DNA of 64,000 nucleotides from Eledone cirrhosa (GCA_964016885.1 OZ024740.1:294017717-294081716), one strand, 5' to 3'. Positions 1-10,280 are shown, numbered from the stretch's first letter. The notes: generated from the sequence alone by a model not told the origin. A program made the numbers and translations.

Positions 1-29
1 CAGCTTAATATCATGAAACCAGGGCAGTT

Positions 30-165
30 TCACGCAGTTTGGCATCAAAAGGTAATTTAACTAACTTTCTTATTATTAATCTGGTTTTTAAAACATAACT
101 TAATAATGCTCCTTATATAAAACTATGATAGAGGTTTTTTTAGATAAATATAAATAATTGAAAAT
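30..165. repeat. Fragment of TTAA-flanked MITE family B
   Basis: Blocks here (a tggcatcaaaagg-like end, taactaacttt...attattaa, and tttttagataaatataa) resemble the intact family B copy at 34829-35060, but in rearranged order. The match was made by eye and the ends are unclear. Positions 190-394 hold AT-rich sequence in which I see nothing. Confidence 0.4.
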
Positions 166-395
166 GAGAGGTTTTTATACCAAAGAATGCTTATAGTATA
201 ATTCTTATGATGTAGCCACCAGTTTTGATTTGAAAAAAACAACACTATTTATTAGTGTTAAAATATATGCAAGTGATTCATAAAGGTTGGCTTGAATATT
301 TGCACCCTTCAAGTAAGGTGTATAACTGTTGCTCCATTCAGATTTACTTTATAAAAGCGATACTTACAACATGTTTTATTATTCCTAGATAGCAG

Positions 396-655
396 GAGGC
401 GCATGGCCTAGTGGTAAGGGTGTTAAACTTACAATCATAATGCTGTGGGTTCAATTTCTGGGCTGTGTTGTGTTCTTGAGCAAAACACTTGATTTCATGT
501 TACTCTAGTATACTCAGCTGAAAATGAGTTTCAGCAATAGCTGGAGGTTTAACCATGCGATGGACTAGCGTCCTGTCCAGTCTTGTACTCTCAGTTGCTT
601 CATGCCACGAAACCGGGATAAACACTGGCCTGCTGAGCCTCCAGGCTTGAAACAG
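396..655 (+). repeat. tRNA-derived SINE (type 3, diverged)
   Basis: It starts with a tRNA-like head (ggaggcgcatggcctagtgg as box A, gtgggttcaatttctgg as box B). This is followed by a body with the motif gactagcgtcctgtccag and a tail around accgggataaaca. The head resembles the SINEs at 5372 and 9273, but the body is different, so it is a separate SINE family. Many mismatches suggest age. The AT-rich stretch 660-1000 after it shows nothing recognisable. Confidence 0.55.
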
Positions 656-999
656 ACTTTAGATGCCAGTAATGCTTATTTATATACCTTAAGTTTTCAC
701 TTGATTTATAGAATGTTATGTATGTATTTGGTTCTAAATTTAGTGACATCTAAGAAGTCTACATTAGTAAGGTTGTCAGCTACAGTGATATTTAATCCTA
801 AACTATTAAATGTAGCCATGTGATTTTAGCATGTGTCATCATTAGGTGTGACACAGCTAGTCACAGTACAATGTTGGAGTCTGTGAACTGCCTCTTTAAA
901 ACATTCAGTATATACAAGCTGACTAGATTCTATATTTAAGAGGAATCAAATATAGTGTGGAAGAGAAAGGACTGCACATATACATGCATGTGATATATA

Positions 1000-1240
1000 T
1001 GAAGGATGTAAAGAATTGCAAGGCGTTTTAAGTGGATGGAACTTGTGGAAGAGAGAAACCCAAGAAGACATAGGGCAAAATGGTGAAAACTGACCTTGAG
1101 AAGCTAAACCTCACAAAAGTGATGACAAAGGAATGTTGAGTGATGACAAAGGAATGTTGAGTGGTGACACATAGTTCTAAAGAAGACCCAGAGACCCATG
1201 CTAGCATGGCAAAACAAACATTAAAAAGTTGGTGGTGATA
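1000..1240 (+). pseudogene. Decayed RTE-like LINE 3' end
   Basis: Read on the plus strand, the translation faintly matches the LINE C-terminal stretch that is clear at 19031-19435 on the minus strand (lysine-rich basic segment, then KTDLEKLNLTKVMT-like residues). It is followed by the words acccatgctagcatgg typical of the RTE 3' UTR. An 18-19-bp phrase (gatgacaaaggaatgttgag) is duplicated at about 1120-1160. Several stops are present. Confidence 0.45.
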
Positions 1241-1359
1241 GATATTGGGATGTATAATATATGTACATTTGGGTCTTTCTCTTATTAAGTTCCTGTTGAG
1301 CCTCCAACTACTGCCTCCTACTTTATGTCATCTGGTATCAGATCTGTTTGTTTCCAATA

Positions 1360-1490
1360 ACCCCCCCCCCCCCACCCTTCTTTGCTACTAACAAACATCC
1401 TTTCACTCACACACCACACTCATTACTCACACATCTCACTCATTACTCACACTCACCACTTACACACTCTTACTATTACCCATCTTTATT
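1360..1490. repeat. Poly-C run and (CTCACTCA)-like low complexity
   Basis: A run of about 13 C is followed by about 100 bases built from cactcacacac and attactcacac words. This is simple-sequence DNA with no coding signal. Confidence 0.7.
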
Positions 1491-1617
1491 GTTAGTTAAA
1501 CCACTATGTGTAGGTCAATGGTTAGTTAAACTAATGACACTGACATAGTGGTTTAACTAACTACCACTGTGTCATTAGTCTGACTAACTACCGACCTAAC
1601 ATAGTGGTTTAAATAAC
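1491..1617. repeat. Imperfect inverted repeat (hairpin)
   Basis: The arm 1491-1540 (starting gttagttaaaccactatg) is the imperfect reverse complement of 1569-1617 (ending catagtggtttaaataac), around a spacer of about 28 bp that repeats part of the arm. It could be a small hairpin MITE. It directly abuts the 32-bp minisatellite. Confidence 0.6.
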
Positions 1618-2150
1618 TTTCACAATATTGGTATTTTATGGTAACAGAAATAGATAATGTTGGTATTGTGTGGTAATAGAAATAGATAATGTTGGTATTG
1701 TGTGGTAATAGATATTGATAATGTTGGTAGTTTGTAGCAATAGAAATAGATAATGTTGGTAGTTTGTAGCAATAGAAATAGATAATGTTGGTAGTTTGTA
1801 GCAATAGAAATAGATAATGTTGGTATTTTGTGGTAATAGATATTGATAATGTTGGTAGTTTGTAGCAATATAAATTGATAATGTTGGTATTTTGTAACAA
1901 TATAAATTGATAATGTTGGTATTTTGTAACAATATAAATTGATAATGTTGGTATTTTGTAGCAATATAAATTGATAATGTTGGTATTTTGTAACAATATA
2001 AATTGATAATGTTGGTATTTTGTAACAATATAAATTGATAATGTTGGTATTTTGTAACAATATAAATTGATAATGTTGGTATTTTGTAGCAATATAAATT
2101 GATAATGTTGGTATTTTGTAACAATATAAATTGATAATGTTGGTATTTAA
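1618..2150. repeat. 32-bp minisatellite, about 16 units
   Basis: The unit is gataatgttggtattttg plus 14 bases ending in taaatt, with exact 32-bp spacing at 1877, 1909, 1941 and 1973. Left-hand units carry variants (gtagtttgtagcaatag, gtattgtgtggtaatag); right-hand units are nearly identical. Because 32 is not a multiple of three and the minus strand of the unit has no stop, all three minus frames stay open and encode the same shifted peptide repeat, which is an artefact. The array ends in an A-run at 2149-2159, next to the MARCH exon's splice donor. Confidence 0.95.
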
Positions 2151-2170
2151 AAAAAAAAAGTATTTCTCAC

Positions 2171-2446
2171 CTCTTGGAATGGCTTTACTTTCGTTGTCAT
2201 GATGAATTCAAATTTACATAGTTCACATGATTTAGTATCTGCACTTTTAATCCATTTTTGTAGACAAGCTTGGTGCACCCATCGCAAACTGCCAGAACAT
2301 ATGCATGGCGCTACAAGGGGAGCTTCTGTTTCTCCTTCACAGTGACAAATGCGGCATATGTCCATATTACTTGAGTACTTTGAAACATGGGAATCACAAC
2401 GTTCTGGAGGGAAGATAGGTGTTGAACTGACATGTTGTACTGATTC
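2171..2446 (-). CDS. MARCHF8: MARCH1/8-like RING-CH ubiquitin ligase, one internal exon
   Basis: This 92-codon exon, phase 0 at both ends, is on the minus strand. The acceptor reads ttatattgcag before GAATCAG and the donor reads AAGAG then gtgaga. Residues 29-81 form a full RING-CH (C4HC3) finger with C31, C34, C48, C50, H58, C61, C74 and C77; W65 before the last cysteine pair and the [10 protein letters not shown] start are typical of MARCH1/8. The family consists of membrane-bound E3 ligases that ubiquitinate transmembrane proteins in the endosomal system; the RING-CH domain recruits the E2. The two membrane helices would lie in later exons, which are not in the window. The first 28 residues are a serine-rich linker. 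No stop or frameshift is seen, so it is probably functional. The split between MARCH1 and MARCH8 is not resolvable in an invertebrate. Confidence 0.93.
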
Positions 2447-2745
2447 CTGCAATATAAATGTCATTAATAGAGAATGATATTTTACACTGAATGGTTAATT
2501 AAAGAGCAATCATAAACTAGCGACCATACAAATGCGACATTTGATATTCGATAGTTATCATTTATTGTCACTGATTATAGCTGGGAGAAAGTTCAGGGAA
2601 GGAGTGAACATAGAAAGATTGTCCATTACAACATAACTATTTGAATGGCATTGACCTACCTGCTAGAAATAGCAGTCAAAGCTTCCTGAAATTACATCCT
2701 ACCATCTTAAAAGAAAAAGGAGACATTTAATAATGTCATCCTAGA

Positions 2746-3160
2746 CCAAAGGTTCTCAGCGGGGGGCATATGCACCCCCAGGGGGCGTTTGGGAGCAAGG
2801 GAGCATTGGGGGGGGGGGGGCGTTTGGAGCTTTGGAGTGCACTGGAAGGCTCTTTATTTTGGTAAGTTTTATAAGCCATATTTGTATGTCTTTGACACTG
2901 TGAATGCATTTGAATGAGCGTGCAGACAGCATAACTATGGTCTGACTGCAGGTGTTCAGGCGTGTTTAGACATTAACCGCCAATTAAGATCCTAACAATG
3001 GAAAAATCCACAGTCAACTGGGTCAAGGACACTTCAACCGCAGCCAGTTAGAATCTTGTCTTTCCTTCACCGATAACAATGTATTTCAAGTCTGAAATTA
3101 TTGACTCAACCGTAACGAGTTAACACTATGTAGATCTATTTTATTTCCTATTGTATAAAT
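2746..3160 (+). mobile_element. Possible hAT 5' end and 5' UTR
   Basis: The segment begins caaaggttctcagcgggggg, which resembles the terminal repeat of hAT elements of the ZBED5/Charlie type. It continues with a G-rich stretch and then about 280 bp of non-coding DNA leading towards the hAT transposase at 3924. An RTE tail (3163-3440) and a minisatellite lie in between. I could not find a matching right terminus near 5.3 kb, so the limits are inferred. The stretch 2465-2740 before it shows nothing recognisable. Confidence 0.4.
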
Positions 3161-3162
3161 CA

Positions 3163-3440
3163 TCATCATCACCGTTTTACGTCCGTTCTTCCACGCTAGC
3201 ATGGGTTAGACGGGTTGTCCTGTTGTGGGCAGTGTCTGGTCGGCTGACCATGCCTTGCTCATACAGGAACTGATCTGGCTTGATTTCTACAGCTGGATGC
3301 CCTTCCTAACACCAACCTCATTTACAGTGAGTGCTGGGTGCTTTTTCGTGGCGCCTACACGTCCACTTTACAGTGTGGGCTGGGTGCTTTTTTGCCGTGG
3401 CACCTCCACGACCACCTTGCGGTGGGGGGAGTGGGGGCAT
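3163..3440 (-). repeat. RTE-like LINE 3' tail
   Basis: It starts atcatcatcatcaccg on the plus strand and carries the 3' UTR phrases of the LINE at 18690-19440: cacgctagcatgggttag, tggatgcccttcctaacacc and catttacagtgagtgctgggtg. On the minus strand the order is that of a LINE 3' UTR ending in (GATGAT)n. It is 5'-truncated and has no coding part. Confidence 0.75.
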
Positions 3441-3480
3441 ATTATAATATTACAAATAAAAAAAAATAATAAAAAAACAC

Positions 3481-3922
3481 AGAAGCGGGTAGCACACACA
3501 TCTAGGGCCACATACAACACATAATCAGATAATACACACATCTAGGACCACATACAACACATAAGCAGGTAATACACACATCTAGGACCACATACAACAC
3601 ATAAGCAGGTAATACACACATCTAGGACCACATGCAACACATAAGGAGGTAGCACACACATCTAGGACCACATACAACACACAGGCAAGTAATACATACA
3701 TTTAGGACCACATACAACACATAAGCAGGTAATACAAACATCTAGGACCACATACAACACATAATCAGGTAATACAAACATCTAGGACCACATACAACAC
3801 ATAATCAGGTAATACATACATCTAGGACCACATGCAATACATAAGCAGGTAATACGTACATCTAGGACTACCTACAACACACAGGCAGGTAATACATACA
3901 TCTAGGACCAAATACAACACAT
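3481..3922. repeat. 40-bp minisatellite, about 11 units
   Basis: The unit is agcaggtaatacacacatct followed by aggaccacatacaacacata. About eleven copies are present with point variants (aatcag for aagcag, tacata for tacaca). The last unit runs straight into the hAT transposase homology at 3924. There are no spacers between units, so it is not CRISPR-like. Confidence 0.93.
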
Positions 3923-3923
3923 T

Positions 3924-4977
3924 GCTACAGACGACGCAAGAGCAATGGTCGGCCAACATAAGGGTTTCGTCACTCTCCTGAAGAGAGAAAATCTATCTGT
4001 ATTTGTTGTTCATTGTGTCATTCATCGACAACACTTGGCTGTGAAGAAACTCAGCAAGCCACTGAGCAAGTCCTTGCAGGTGGCCCTTGATGTCATCAAT
4101 TTTATCAAACGGTATTTCCTCAATGAACGAATTTTCCGGCAACTGTGCCAAAATAATGACAGAGAATTTGTCAAGCTGCTCCTTCATAATGAAGTGAGGT
4201 GGCTTTCAAAGGGCAAGTGCCTTACTCACTTCTCTGAACTGTTCGACTCTATCATTGAGTTTCTGCGAGGACGCAACACAGAACTGTACAAGAAAACCCT
4301 CGATGTGAGGCAAAACTGCACCTACCTCACCGACATCATCGACAAATGCATTAGCATCATTTTGGCTTTGCAGAGGAAGAAGATCATCTTGCTTAAAGCA
4401 AGGAATGCTGTGAAAACATTCCTGGCCAAATTGAATGTCATCGAAAGGAATCTTTGTTGACGGGAATTCTATAATTTTCCTAGTGTCGCCAATGTTCAAA
4501 ACATTGTAAGCGATGACTAACTCCAAATTTATACCGCTCACCTCCGTGCGCTACAAGACAACATGAGAGAACGGTTTGTCGACCTTTTGCCGATGAACAT
4601 CCCAACGTGGGTAGCAGATCCCTTCATAGCTAACGTCGATGATTTGGACGTTATATTTCAGGAAGAATTCACTGAACTTCAAGCAGATGACATGATCAAA
4701 ATTAGATTTCCCAAAATAGGTGAACCCCTTTTTTGGATGCAAGAGGAAATTCAGCGTCGATTTCCACACCTACATGCAGAGGCTAAGAGATTTTGCTCTG
4801 ACTTTTCCAAGCTCATACTTAGTCACGAGGAGGTTTGGTGCTGTTTCCAGACTGCACAGTAAGGCTCACAACCGCTACAATGTAATTACATGTGGAGATC
4901 TCCGGCTACATCTTACAAAAATCCAGCCTGACGTCAAAGAGTTAGCTAGACTCCATAAAGTTCAAGGGTCCCATTGA
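3924..4977 (+). pseudogene. hAT transposase pseudogene, ZBED5/SCAND3-like
   Basis: The translation matches the C-terminal two thirds of hAT transposases related to ZBED5/SCAND3: a segment with VVHCVIHRQHL, then LLLHNEVRWLSKG, then a C-terminal dimerisation region with FPSSYLVTRRFGAV and GDLRLHLTKIQPDVKEL. The BED zinc finger and the first catalytic region are missing; a 40-bp minisatellite takes their place. Lesions: in-frame TGA at 4458-4460, in-frame TAA at 4518-4520, and a frameshift near 4780-4790 that moves the dimerisation region to another frame. It is a dead copy of a DNA transposon. Such genes have been domesticated in vertebrates, but the lesions argue against that here. The stretch 4978-5260 is probably its 3' flank; no terminal inverted repeat was found. 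Confidence 0.85.
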
Positions 4978-5371
4978 AATGAGGTCAAAGTTAAAGTAAG
5001 TTGATTTATCCGAAAACTTAGATATGCTATTGTTACAAAGCAAACTAACAATTTTTTTTATTTGTAGTTGCAGTCTGACTGGACTGGAAACCATCTACTA
5101 CAATTCACTTACTCATTTGTTGTATATATTTTACCATTTACTAATAAATATACCCTCCCGCATGGTCATGAAAACCCTCTTCCATGGTCTCTAAGCTCAC
5201 AAAGCAGAGGGGACATCAATGACAATGGTGCAAATGTGTTGGCTTGCCTCAAAAATTATTAGAAGAAAACTCTAGTGCCCCTTGTGACGTGTGATTGAGT
5301 GTGCAGATCTCTCACCTTTTTTTACTTCTTTTATTATTTTTCCTCTTTTTTTTTAGCTTGTACTGAATAAT

Positions 5372-5700
5372 GGAGGCACATGGCTTAGTGGTTAGTGCAT
5401 TCGCCTTGCAATCGAAAGGTTGTGAGTTCAATTCTCAGACCAGATGATGTGTTGTTTCCTTGAGCAAGAAACTTTATTTCACATTGCTCCAGTTTACCCA
5501 GCTGTAGAAATGAGATGATAGGACTGGGGTCCATATCATTCCACTGGAAAGTGGTCGTGGAGGTGCCACGGCAAAAAAAGCACCCAGCACTCACTGTAAA
5601 TGAGGTTGGTGTTAGGAAGGGCATCCAGCTGTAGAAATCAAGCCAGAATCAGTTCCCATCCCACCCTTGCAAGCAGGGAAAAGCGGACGTAAAATGATGA
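5372..5700 (+). repeat. tRNA-derived SINE with RTE tail (type 1)
   Basis: The head begins ggaggcacatggcttagtgg (box A) and carries gttgtgagttcaattctc (box B). A body follows (ttgtttccttgagcaag, attgctccagtttac), then a 3' part that matches the RTE LINE 3' UTR (ggtgttaggaagggcatcc) and ends in aaaatgatg and poly-A. It matches the octopus OK-type SINE pattern as I remember it. Other copies are at 9273, 14330(-), 52685 and 62886(-). Confidence 0.88.
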
Positions 5701-5712
5701 AAAAAAAAAAAA

Positions 5713-5870
5713 ATATCATCACCGTTTAATGTCCAAAGCTGTCTCTTTGTGAGGGATCAAGTCGGGTGACTATGATTCGCTCACACAGAACTGATTTGGC
5801 TTGGTTTCTACGGCCCTTCCTAATACCAACCCCATTTACAGTGTGTGCTGGGTGCCTTTTGCCGTGTAGC
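5713..5870 (-). repeat. RTE-like LINE 3' tail, diverged
   Basis: atatcatcaccgtttaatgtc opens a diverged, shortened version of the LINE 3' UTR (tgattcgctcacacagaac, cccatttacagtgtgtgctg). It lies immediately after the SINE poly-A, in opposite orientation. Confidence 0.6.
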
Positions 5871-5890
5871 CTATATATATATTCGATATA

Positions 5891-6105
5891 TTGATTTCTA
5901 ATTTAGGCATAAACCAGAATATTTGAGGGAATGGTAAAGTTGATTAAATCAACTGCATTACTTGACTGGTATTCTATTTTATTAAGTCAAGTATTAACTC
6001 TAGTTGACTTCAACAGGATTTGAACTCAGAATGGAAAGAGCCAGAACAAATACTGCAACAGCATTCTCTCTGACACTCTACCTATTCTGCCAATCCACCA
6101 CCCTT
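5891..6105 (-). repeat. tRNA-derived SINE (type 2, OR-like)
   Basis: On the minus strand it has a tRNA-like head (ggtggattggcagaatagg) and gagttcaaatcctg (box B), then a body with gactttacc and a tail ending in cctaaattagaaatca. It is a diverged copy of the family seen clearly at 18158-18670 and 25803. Confidence 0.7.
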
Positions 6106-6119
6106 ATTTAACCTATATA

Positions 6120-6182
6120 TATTGTGGATTTTAGAATGTTTATTTATAAACATACTGTATATCTTTAGATATACGAAATCCA
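6120..6182. repeat. Palindromic repeat, copy 1
   Basis: atgtttatttataaacat is self-complementary and is followed by gtatatctttagatatac, another palindrome. The same pair of palindromes occurs inverted at 23513-23575. It may be the end of a transposon. The following 6183-6735 is AT-rich; two diverged copies of a phrase of about 50 bp (ttacagcaccca) lie at 6620-6665 and 6680-6725. Confidence 0.5.
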
Positions 6183-6739
6183 CACACACATACATATATA
6201 ATCAGAATTTAAAGGAAGAGAATCAAATTACACTTATTAAATACGTTTATTCATTTACAATCATTTCAAATGCCAAATATTTTAATGGTAAGATTTCAAA
6301 ATAGAACAGGGTGAATCCAAACATTTAACATCAATTCACATACATATATCTATCCATACACTCTCGTCAGAACAAATAAACAAAGTTCAACAAGAATGTC
6401 AGCTTAGAAAATAAACATTACATCACACATCAAGAAGAATAAATTTCATCTATAATACACATTCTAGTATTGAAAATAAAGATATTTCTGCTTGCAAAAC
6501 TGAGATAGAATATATCTGCCATTATATATAATATAAATGTAAACATGATCAATTCAACTTCATTACATTTTGTCTGAAACACTGAGATGAGGAATAATAA
6601 TAATAATTATTATATTCTGATTTACTTAAGACTAGTGTCCTTATAATGTTACAGCACCCAAGATATAATTATTTACTGATTTACTCAGACTAGAGTCTTC
6701 ACCTCATAATGTTACAGCACCCAACATATAAATTCTTTC

Positions 6740-7125
6740 AGATGCTGGGAAGGCTCTAAAGAAGTAGTTGATAGCACCTGTTGCCTAGGTGACCTAATTA
6801 GTAGTAGTAAAAGCTGTTTCAAAGGCATAGCAGATAGAGTAAAAACAAACTGGAAAAAGTTCAGGTTGCTGTTATCTCTGCTAACAACAAAGGAATTCAC
6901 TAAAAGAATGGAGGGCAAATAACATGATGCTAATGTACAAAATGTGATATTGCATGGTAATAAAACATGGTCCTTGAATGTGGAGGATAGAAAGAAATGA
7001 GGCAAGCATACTCCACTGGGTGTGTAATGTTACTATGCATTAATGACAGAGCACAAAACGAGCTGATAGGAAAACTGGGTATAGGAAGAATCATCTGTAA
7101 TGTGCAAGAGAGGAGATTACACTGA
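6740..7125 (+). pseudogene. Decayed RTE-like LINE 3' coding end
   Basis: The plus-strand translation, broken by stops, follows the RTE C-terminal pattern: tkeFTKRMEGK, vILHGNKTWSL, then residues resembling RKxxGKHTPLG and a terminal ENWV..CKRGD..DMN stretch. These match the LHGSETWAL and WYGHV regions of the better copy at 19031-19435. It is non-functional. Confidence 0.65.
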
Positions 7126-7130
7126 TATGA

Positions 7131-7440
7131 ACATATAATCTATATTATAATAAAAGTATAGTCTGTTTGTCTGTCCGTCCCTCCATCCGTCAAACTCATT
7201 TTATATCGAGAGTGGGAGTGCCAAGCGAGGGATATGTACATAGATAGAGAGAGAAAAGGGAACACTGTGTGTTTTCGAGGTGACAGAAAGAGGTAGATAG
7301 ATAGAAAGTTATGAGATCACCCTCATCTATATATAGAGAGAAAAGGAATGTCATTTGTTTAGAGAGAGAGTGTGTGTGTGTGTGACAGAAAGAGAGAGAA
7401 GACGTCGCCCTCATCTAGTGCACATAAAAGACGACAGTGC
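7131..7440 (+). mobile_element. Possible Helitron 5' end
   Basis: The start tctatattataataaaag followed by a pyrimidine-rich gtctgtttgtctgtccgtcc stretch resembles the 5' terminus of animal Helitrons (TC start). It is followed by purine-rich gagaga/gtgtgt low complexity. I see no Rep/helicase coding and no CTRR hairpin end, so this is weak. An A-run of about 25 lies at 7655-7678. Confidence 0.25.
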
Positions 7441-7803
7441 AGTAAATCCAAATTAAATTTCCTGTGAAAGAGGTAGATATAGGAAGAAGTATTGAAGGTT
7501 GATCTTAAGAGATTGAACTTGAAGGAGATTTCAAAGGTTTGTAACAAGTAGTGAGACACTGTGCCATAGAAGAACCACGAAACCAATATCAGCATGAAAA
7601 ACAGATGTAAAATCATGAAGATATTTTTTTATCTTTATTTTATGGTACAAAAAGCAAAAAAAAAAAAAAAAAAAAAAATGCTAAATAGAAATGTTATTGT
7701 TGGTTAAGTTAATCCTGATCCAACAGATCTATGATCAAGAAATGTTCCAGTCGTGACCATCCTGTCCTTTTGTATATCAGGGACTATATTTTCCAATGTA
7801 TCT

Positions 7804-8017
7804 TTAACCCTTTAGCATTCACATTACTCTATATTTACTATTGTATTTTCACAGTAAAGGCTTTATCTCACATAATATTGAATCTATAATTTTGATATTA
7901 TTTATTTTGAGAAAAATACCTTACCGTCGGTATGAGTGGCCAGTTACAGCCGGTTTGAACAGAAAGAGGTGAGAAAATTCTGGCTGGATATGGCTGGGTT
8001 AAATGCTAAAGAGTTAA
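7804..8017. mobile_element. MITE family A, TTAA-flanked
   Basis: It is bounded by ttaaccctttagcattcac and aaatgctaaagagttaa, terminal inverted repeats of about 16 bp that begin with TTAA. TTAA duplication with CCCTTT-type ends is the signature of piggyBac-type non-autonomous elements. It is about 214 bp and non-coding. Other copies: 11989-13428 (interrupted), 24622-24837, 37571-37799. Confidence 0.8.
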
Positions 8018-8563
8018 GATGATAAAGTGTGATTTCAGAAAGATTTAGATGTTACTTCTAGCACAGAGGTTCTAGCAACTTTTAGCAACTTTTAGCACAG
8101 AGGTTCAGTCTACAGTCCAATATGTTTGTAGGCAGGACTATATAGACAAATCTAACATTTTCCTCCATTGACCTTCTCAATCTCATTGTGTGTACATTTG
8201 GTGGCCAAATAAACAAAACAAACAAAAAATGAATAGAAACTTAGGTTCAGATATATAATCCTGTTTACTTTACCTACAATAAACTATGGTATATATAGAA
8301 ATAATGTATATATGTTATGTATACAGGCATATCTGTGTAGTTAAGAATTTCACCTTGCAATCATGAGTCTATGAACAAACAATCCTCCTACATCTTAGGT
8401 TAGTGACTTATACCGTAGACTTGATTTGACTGAAATTTTGTTAATGAACATTTTTTGGAAGCCTTGGCACACACGCATGTGTGTGTGTGTGCATGTGCGC
8501 ATGTGTATTGATGAGGGATGACCAATAAATTAGTGCAATGAACAAAAATACCATGTCATTATT

Positions 8564-8735
8564 GGTCCGGCAGTATTGATAGAGCATCGAGCAATATGGT
8601 TTGCATCATTTATTTATGGCCTTTTACATTCTGAGTTCAAATCCCTCCAAGGTCAACTTTGCCTTTCTTCCTTCTGGGGTTGATAAAATAAAGTACCAGT
8701 CAATTATTAGGGTCAATATACCCCCTACCCCCAAA
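8564..8735 (+). repeat. tRNA-derived SINE (type 2)
   Basis: The head is gtccggcagtattgatagag, box B is gagttcaaatccctcc, then aaggtcaactttgccttt and ggggttgataaaataaag, ending in accagtcaattattagggtc. It is a plus-strand copy of the 18158 family. The stretch before it (8018-8560) is AT-rich with a short (GT)n at 8475 and nothing else seen. Confidence 0.75.
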
Positions 8736-8912
8736 ACTAAAAGACCTTATGTCTAAATTTGAAACAATTATTAATCAGAGACTGAGTTACATCTTTATAC
8801 ACCAATGTGAACTTAGCCATTTGCTATATAGAGTTCAATAAAATAAATACAAGGCAAAACACTGACTAAAACCTTTGAGGTTGGTCACCCAGCATAGTCT
8901 CAGTCTAAAAAA

Positions 8913-9045
8913 TACTGATTTCTAATTTAGGCACAAGGTACAATTTGTGAGAAGGGAAAAATATATGACTTATACTTTATTTTAACAACCTTGGAAGAAT
9001 GAAAAGCAAAGTGACCTAAGCCGGATTTGAACTCAGAACATACAG
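8913..9045 (-). repeat. tRNA-derived SINE fragment (type 2)
   Basis: ctgatttctaatttaggcac and ggatttgaactcagaac mark the tail and box B of the type 2 SINE on the minus strand. The head is missing. Confidence 0.6.
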
Positions 9046-9272
9046 AACTGTCTAAAAAAATATTGCTACCAGTAAAAAATATAGAAATATGTTTGTGTGG
9101 ACTACTTGTTCAAGGCATGTAATCAAATATAATGCAGACTGGTATTTTACTGAACAGTCTTTTGTGAATTCAGAAACCATAAAAACAAGTAAAACCACAT
9201 CCCTCACACTGTCAGACTTATGTATATATATATATGTATTGTATATGGAGGCTTATGTATATATATATATAT

Positions 9273-9604
9273 GGAGGCACATGGCTTAGTGGTTAGAGCA
9301 TTGGCCTTGCAATCGAAAGGTTGTGAGTTCAATTCTCAGACCGGATGATGTATTGTTTCCTTGAGCAAGACACTTTATTTCACATTGCTCCAGTTTACTC
9401 AGCTGTAGAAATGAGATGATAGAACTGGGGTCCATATCATTCCACTGCAAAGTGGTCGTGGAGGTGCCACGGCAAAAAAGCACCCAGCACTCACTGTAAA
9501 TGAGGTTGGTGTTAGGAAGGGCATCCAGCTGTAGAAATCAAGCCAGAATCAGTTCCCGTCCCACCCTTGCAAGCAAGGAAAAGCGGACATAAAATGATGA
9601 TGAT
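9273..9604 (+). repeat. tRNA-derived SINE with RTE tail (type 1)
   Basis: A full copy: head ggaggcacatggcttagtgg, box B gttgtgagttcaattctc, and tail ggtgttaggaagggcatcc ending in ataaaatgatgatg. It is very close to the copies at 5372 and 52685. It is inserted in (TA)n. Confidence 0.88.
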
Positions 9605-9654
9605 ACATCTCTGTTCTATCAAAATATTTAATTCTTCCTATAGTTAAAATTTTC

Positions 9655-10225
9655 AATCGTTATCATCCTCGTTTAATATCAATTTTTTCTCGCTTGCATG
9701 GATTCGACAGTCAGATCAGGTGACATCATGCTCATCATCATCATTTTATGTTCGCTTTTCCTTGCTTGCAAGGGTGGGACGGGTCCTATTTAGCACAGCA
9801 TCTCTCCATTTGTGCATGGTCCTTTGTCATCTCCTCCGTGAGCTTCAGCGATCTGAGGTCAGCTCTCACTAGTTCCGCCCATAATTTTCGTGGTCTTCCT
9901 CGTGGATATGTATTTTGGGTTGGTGTCAATGGCTGGATGCCCTCCCTAACACCAACCACATTACAGAATGGACCAGATACCCTTTATCATAGCACCAAAA
10001 TGATCAACTAACTGGGTGGACTGGGTGATTTTTCATTGTCACCAGCAGGACCACCTTACAGGGCAGAATGGTCGCTGTTTGTCATGTCCCCAGTACAACC
10101 TCCTTACAAAGTGGACTGGGTACTTTCTTTTTATATATCCCGAGCATGATAAATATACAGGATGGGCTAGGAGCCTCTTGTCATGTCACCAGCATGACTA
10201 CCTTACAGAGTCAATTGATTTGGGT
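9655..10225 (-). pseudogene. RTE-like LINE 3' UTR and C-terminal fragment
   Basis: Two stacked tails (9655-9730 and 9731-10225) start with (atc)n and caagggtgggacgggt. On the minus strand at 9790-9910 a diverged LINE C-terminus can be read in broken frames (RGRPRK, then LRSLKLTEEMTKD). This is followed by degenerate repeats of a phrase of about 50 bp (aggaccaccttacaggg) in 10020-10225. Confidence 0.6.
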
Positions 10226-10280
10226 TAGATCATGACCATAAGTAAGTGTTGGCATGAATACCAAATTGAAGATAGTGAGT

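Noticed and set aside
602..823. 73-codon plus-strand frame as a gene
   Set aside because: It starts inside a SINE and has no family resemblance.
1553..2124. Three overlapping minus-strand frames of 146-179 codons
   Set aside because: All three read the same 32-bp minisatellite in different phases; there is no start context or homology.
3945..4460. hAT-like protein as a domesticated host gene (ZBED5-like)
   Set aside because: Two in-frame stops, a frameshift and no BED finger make a functional host protein unlikely.
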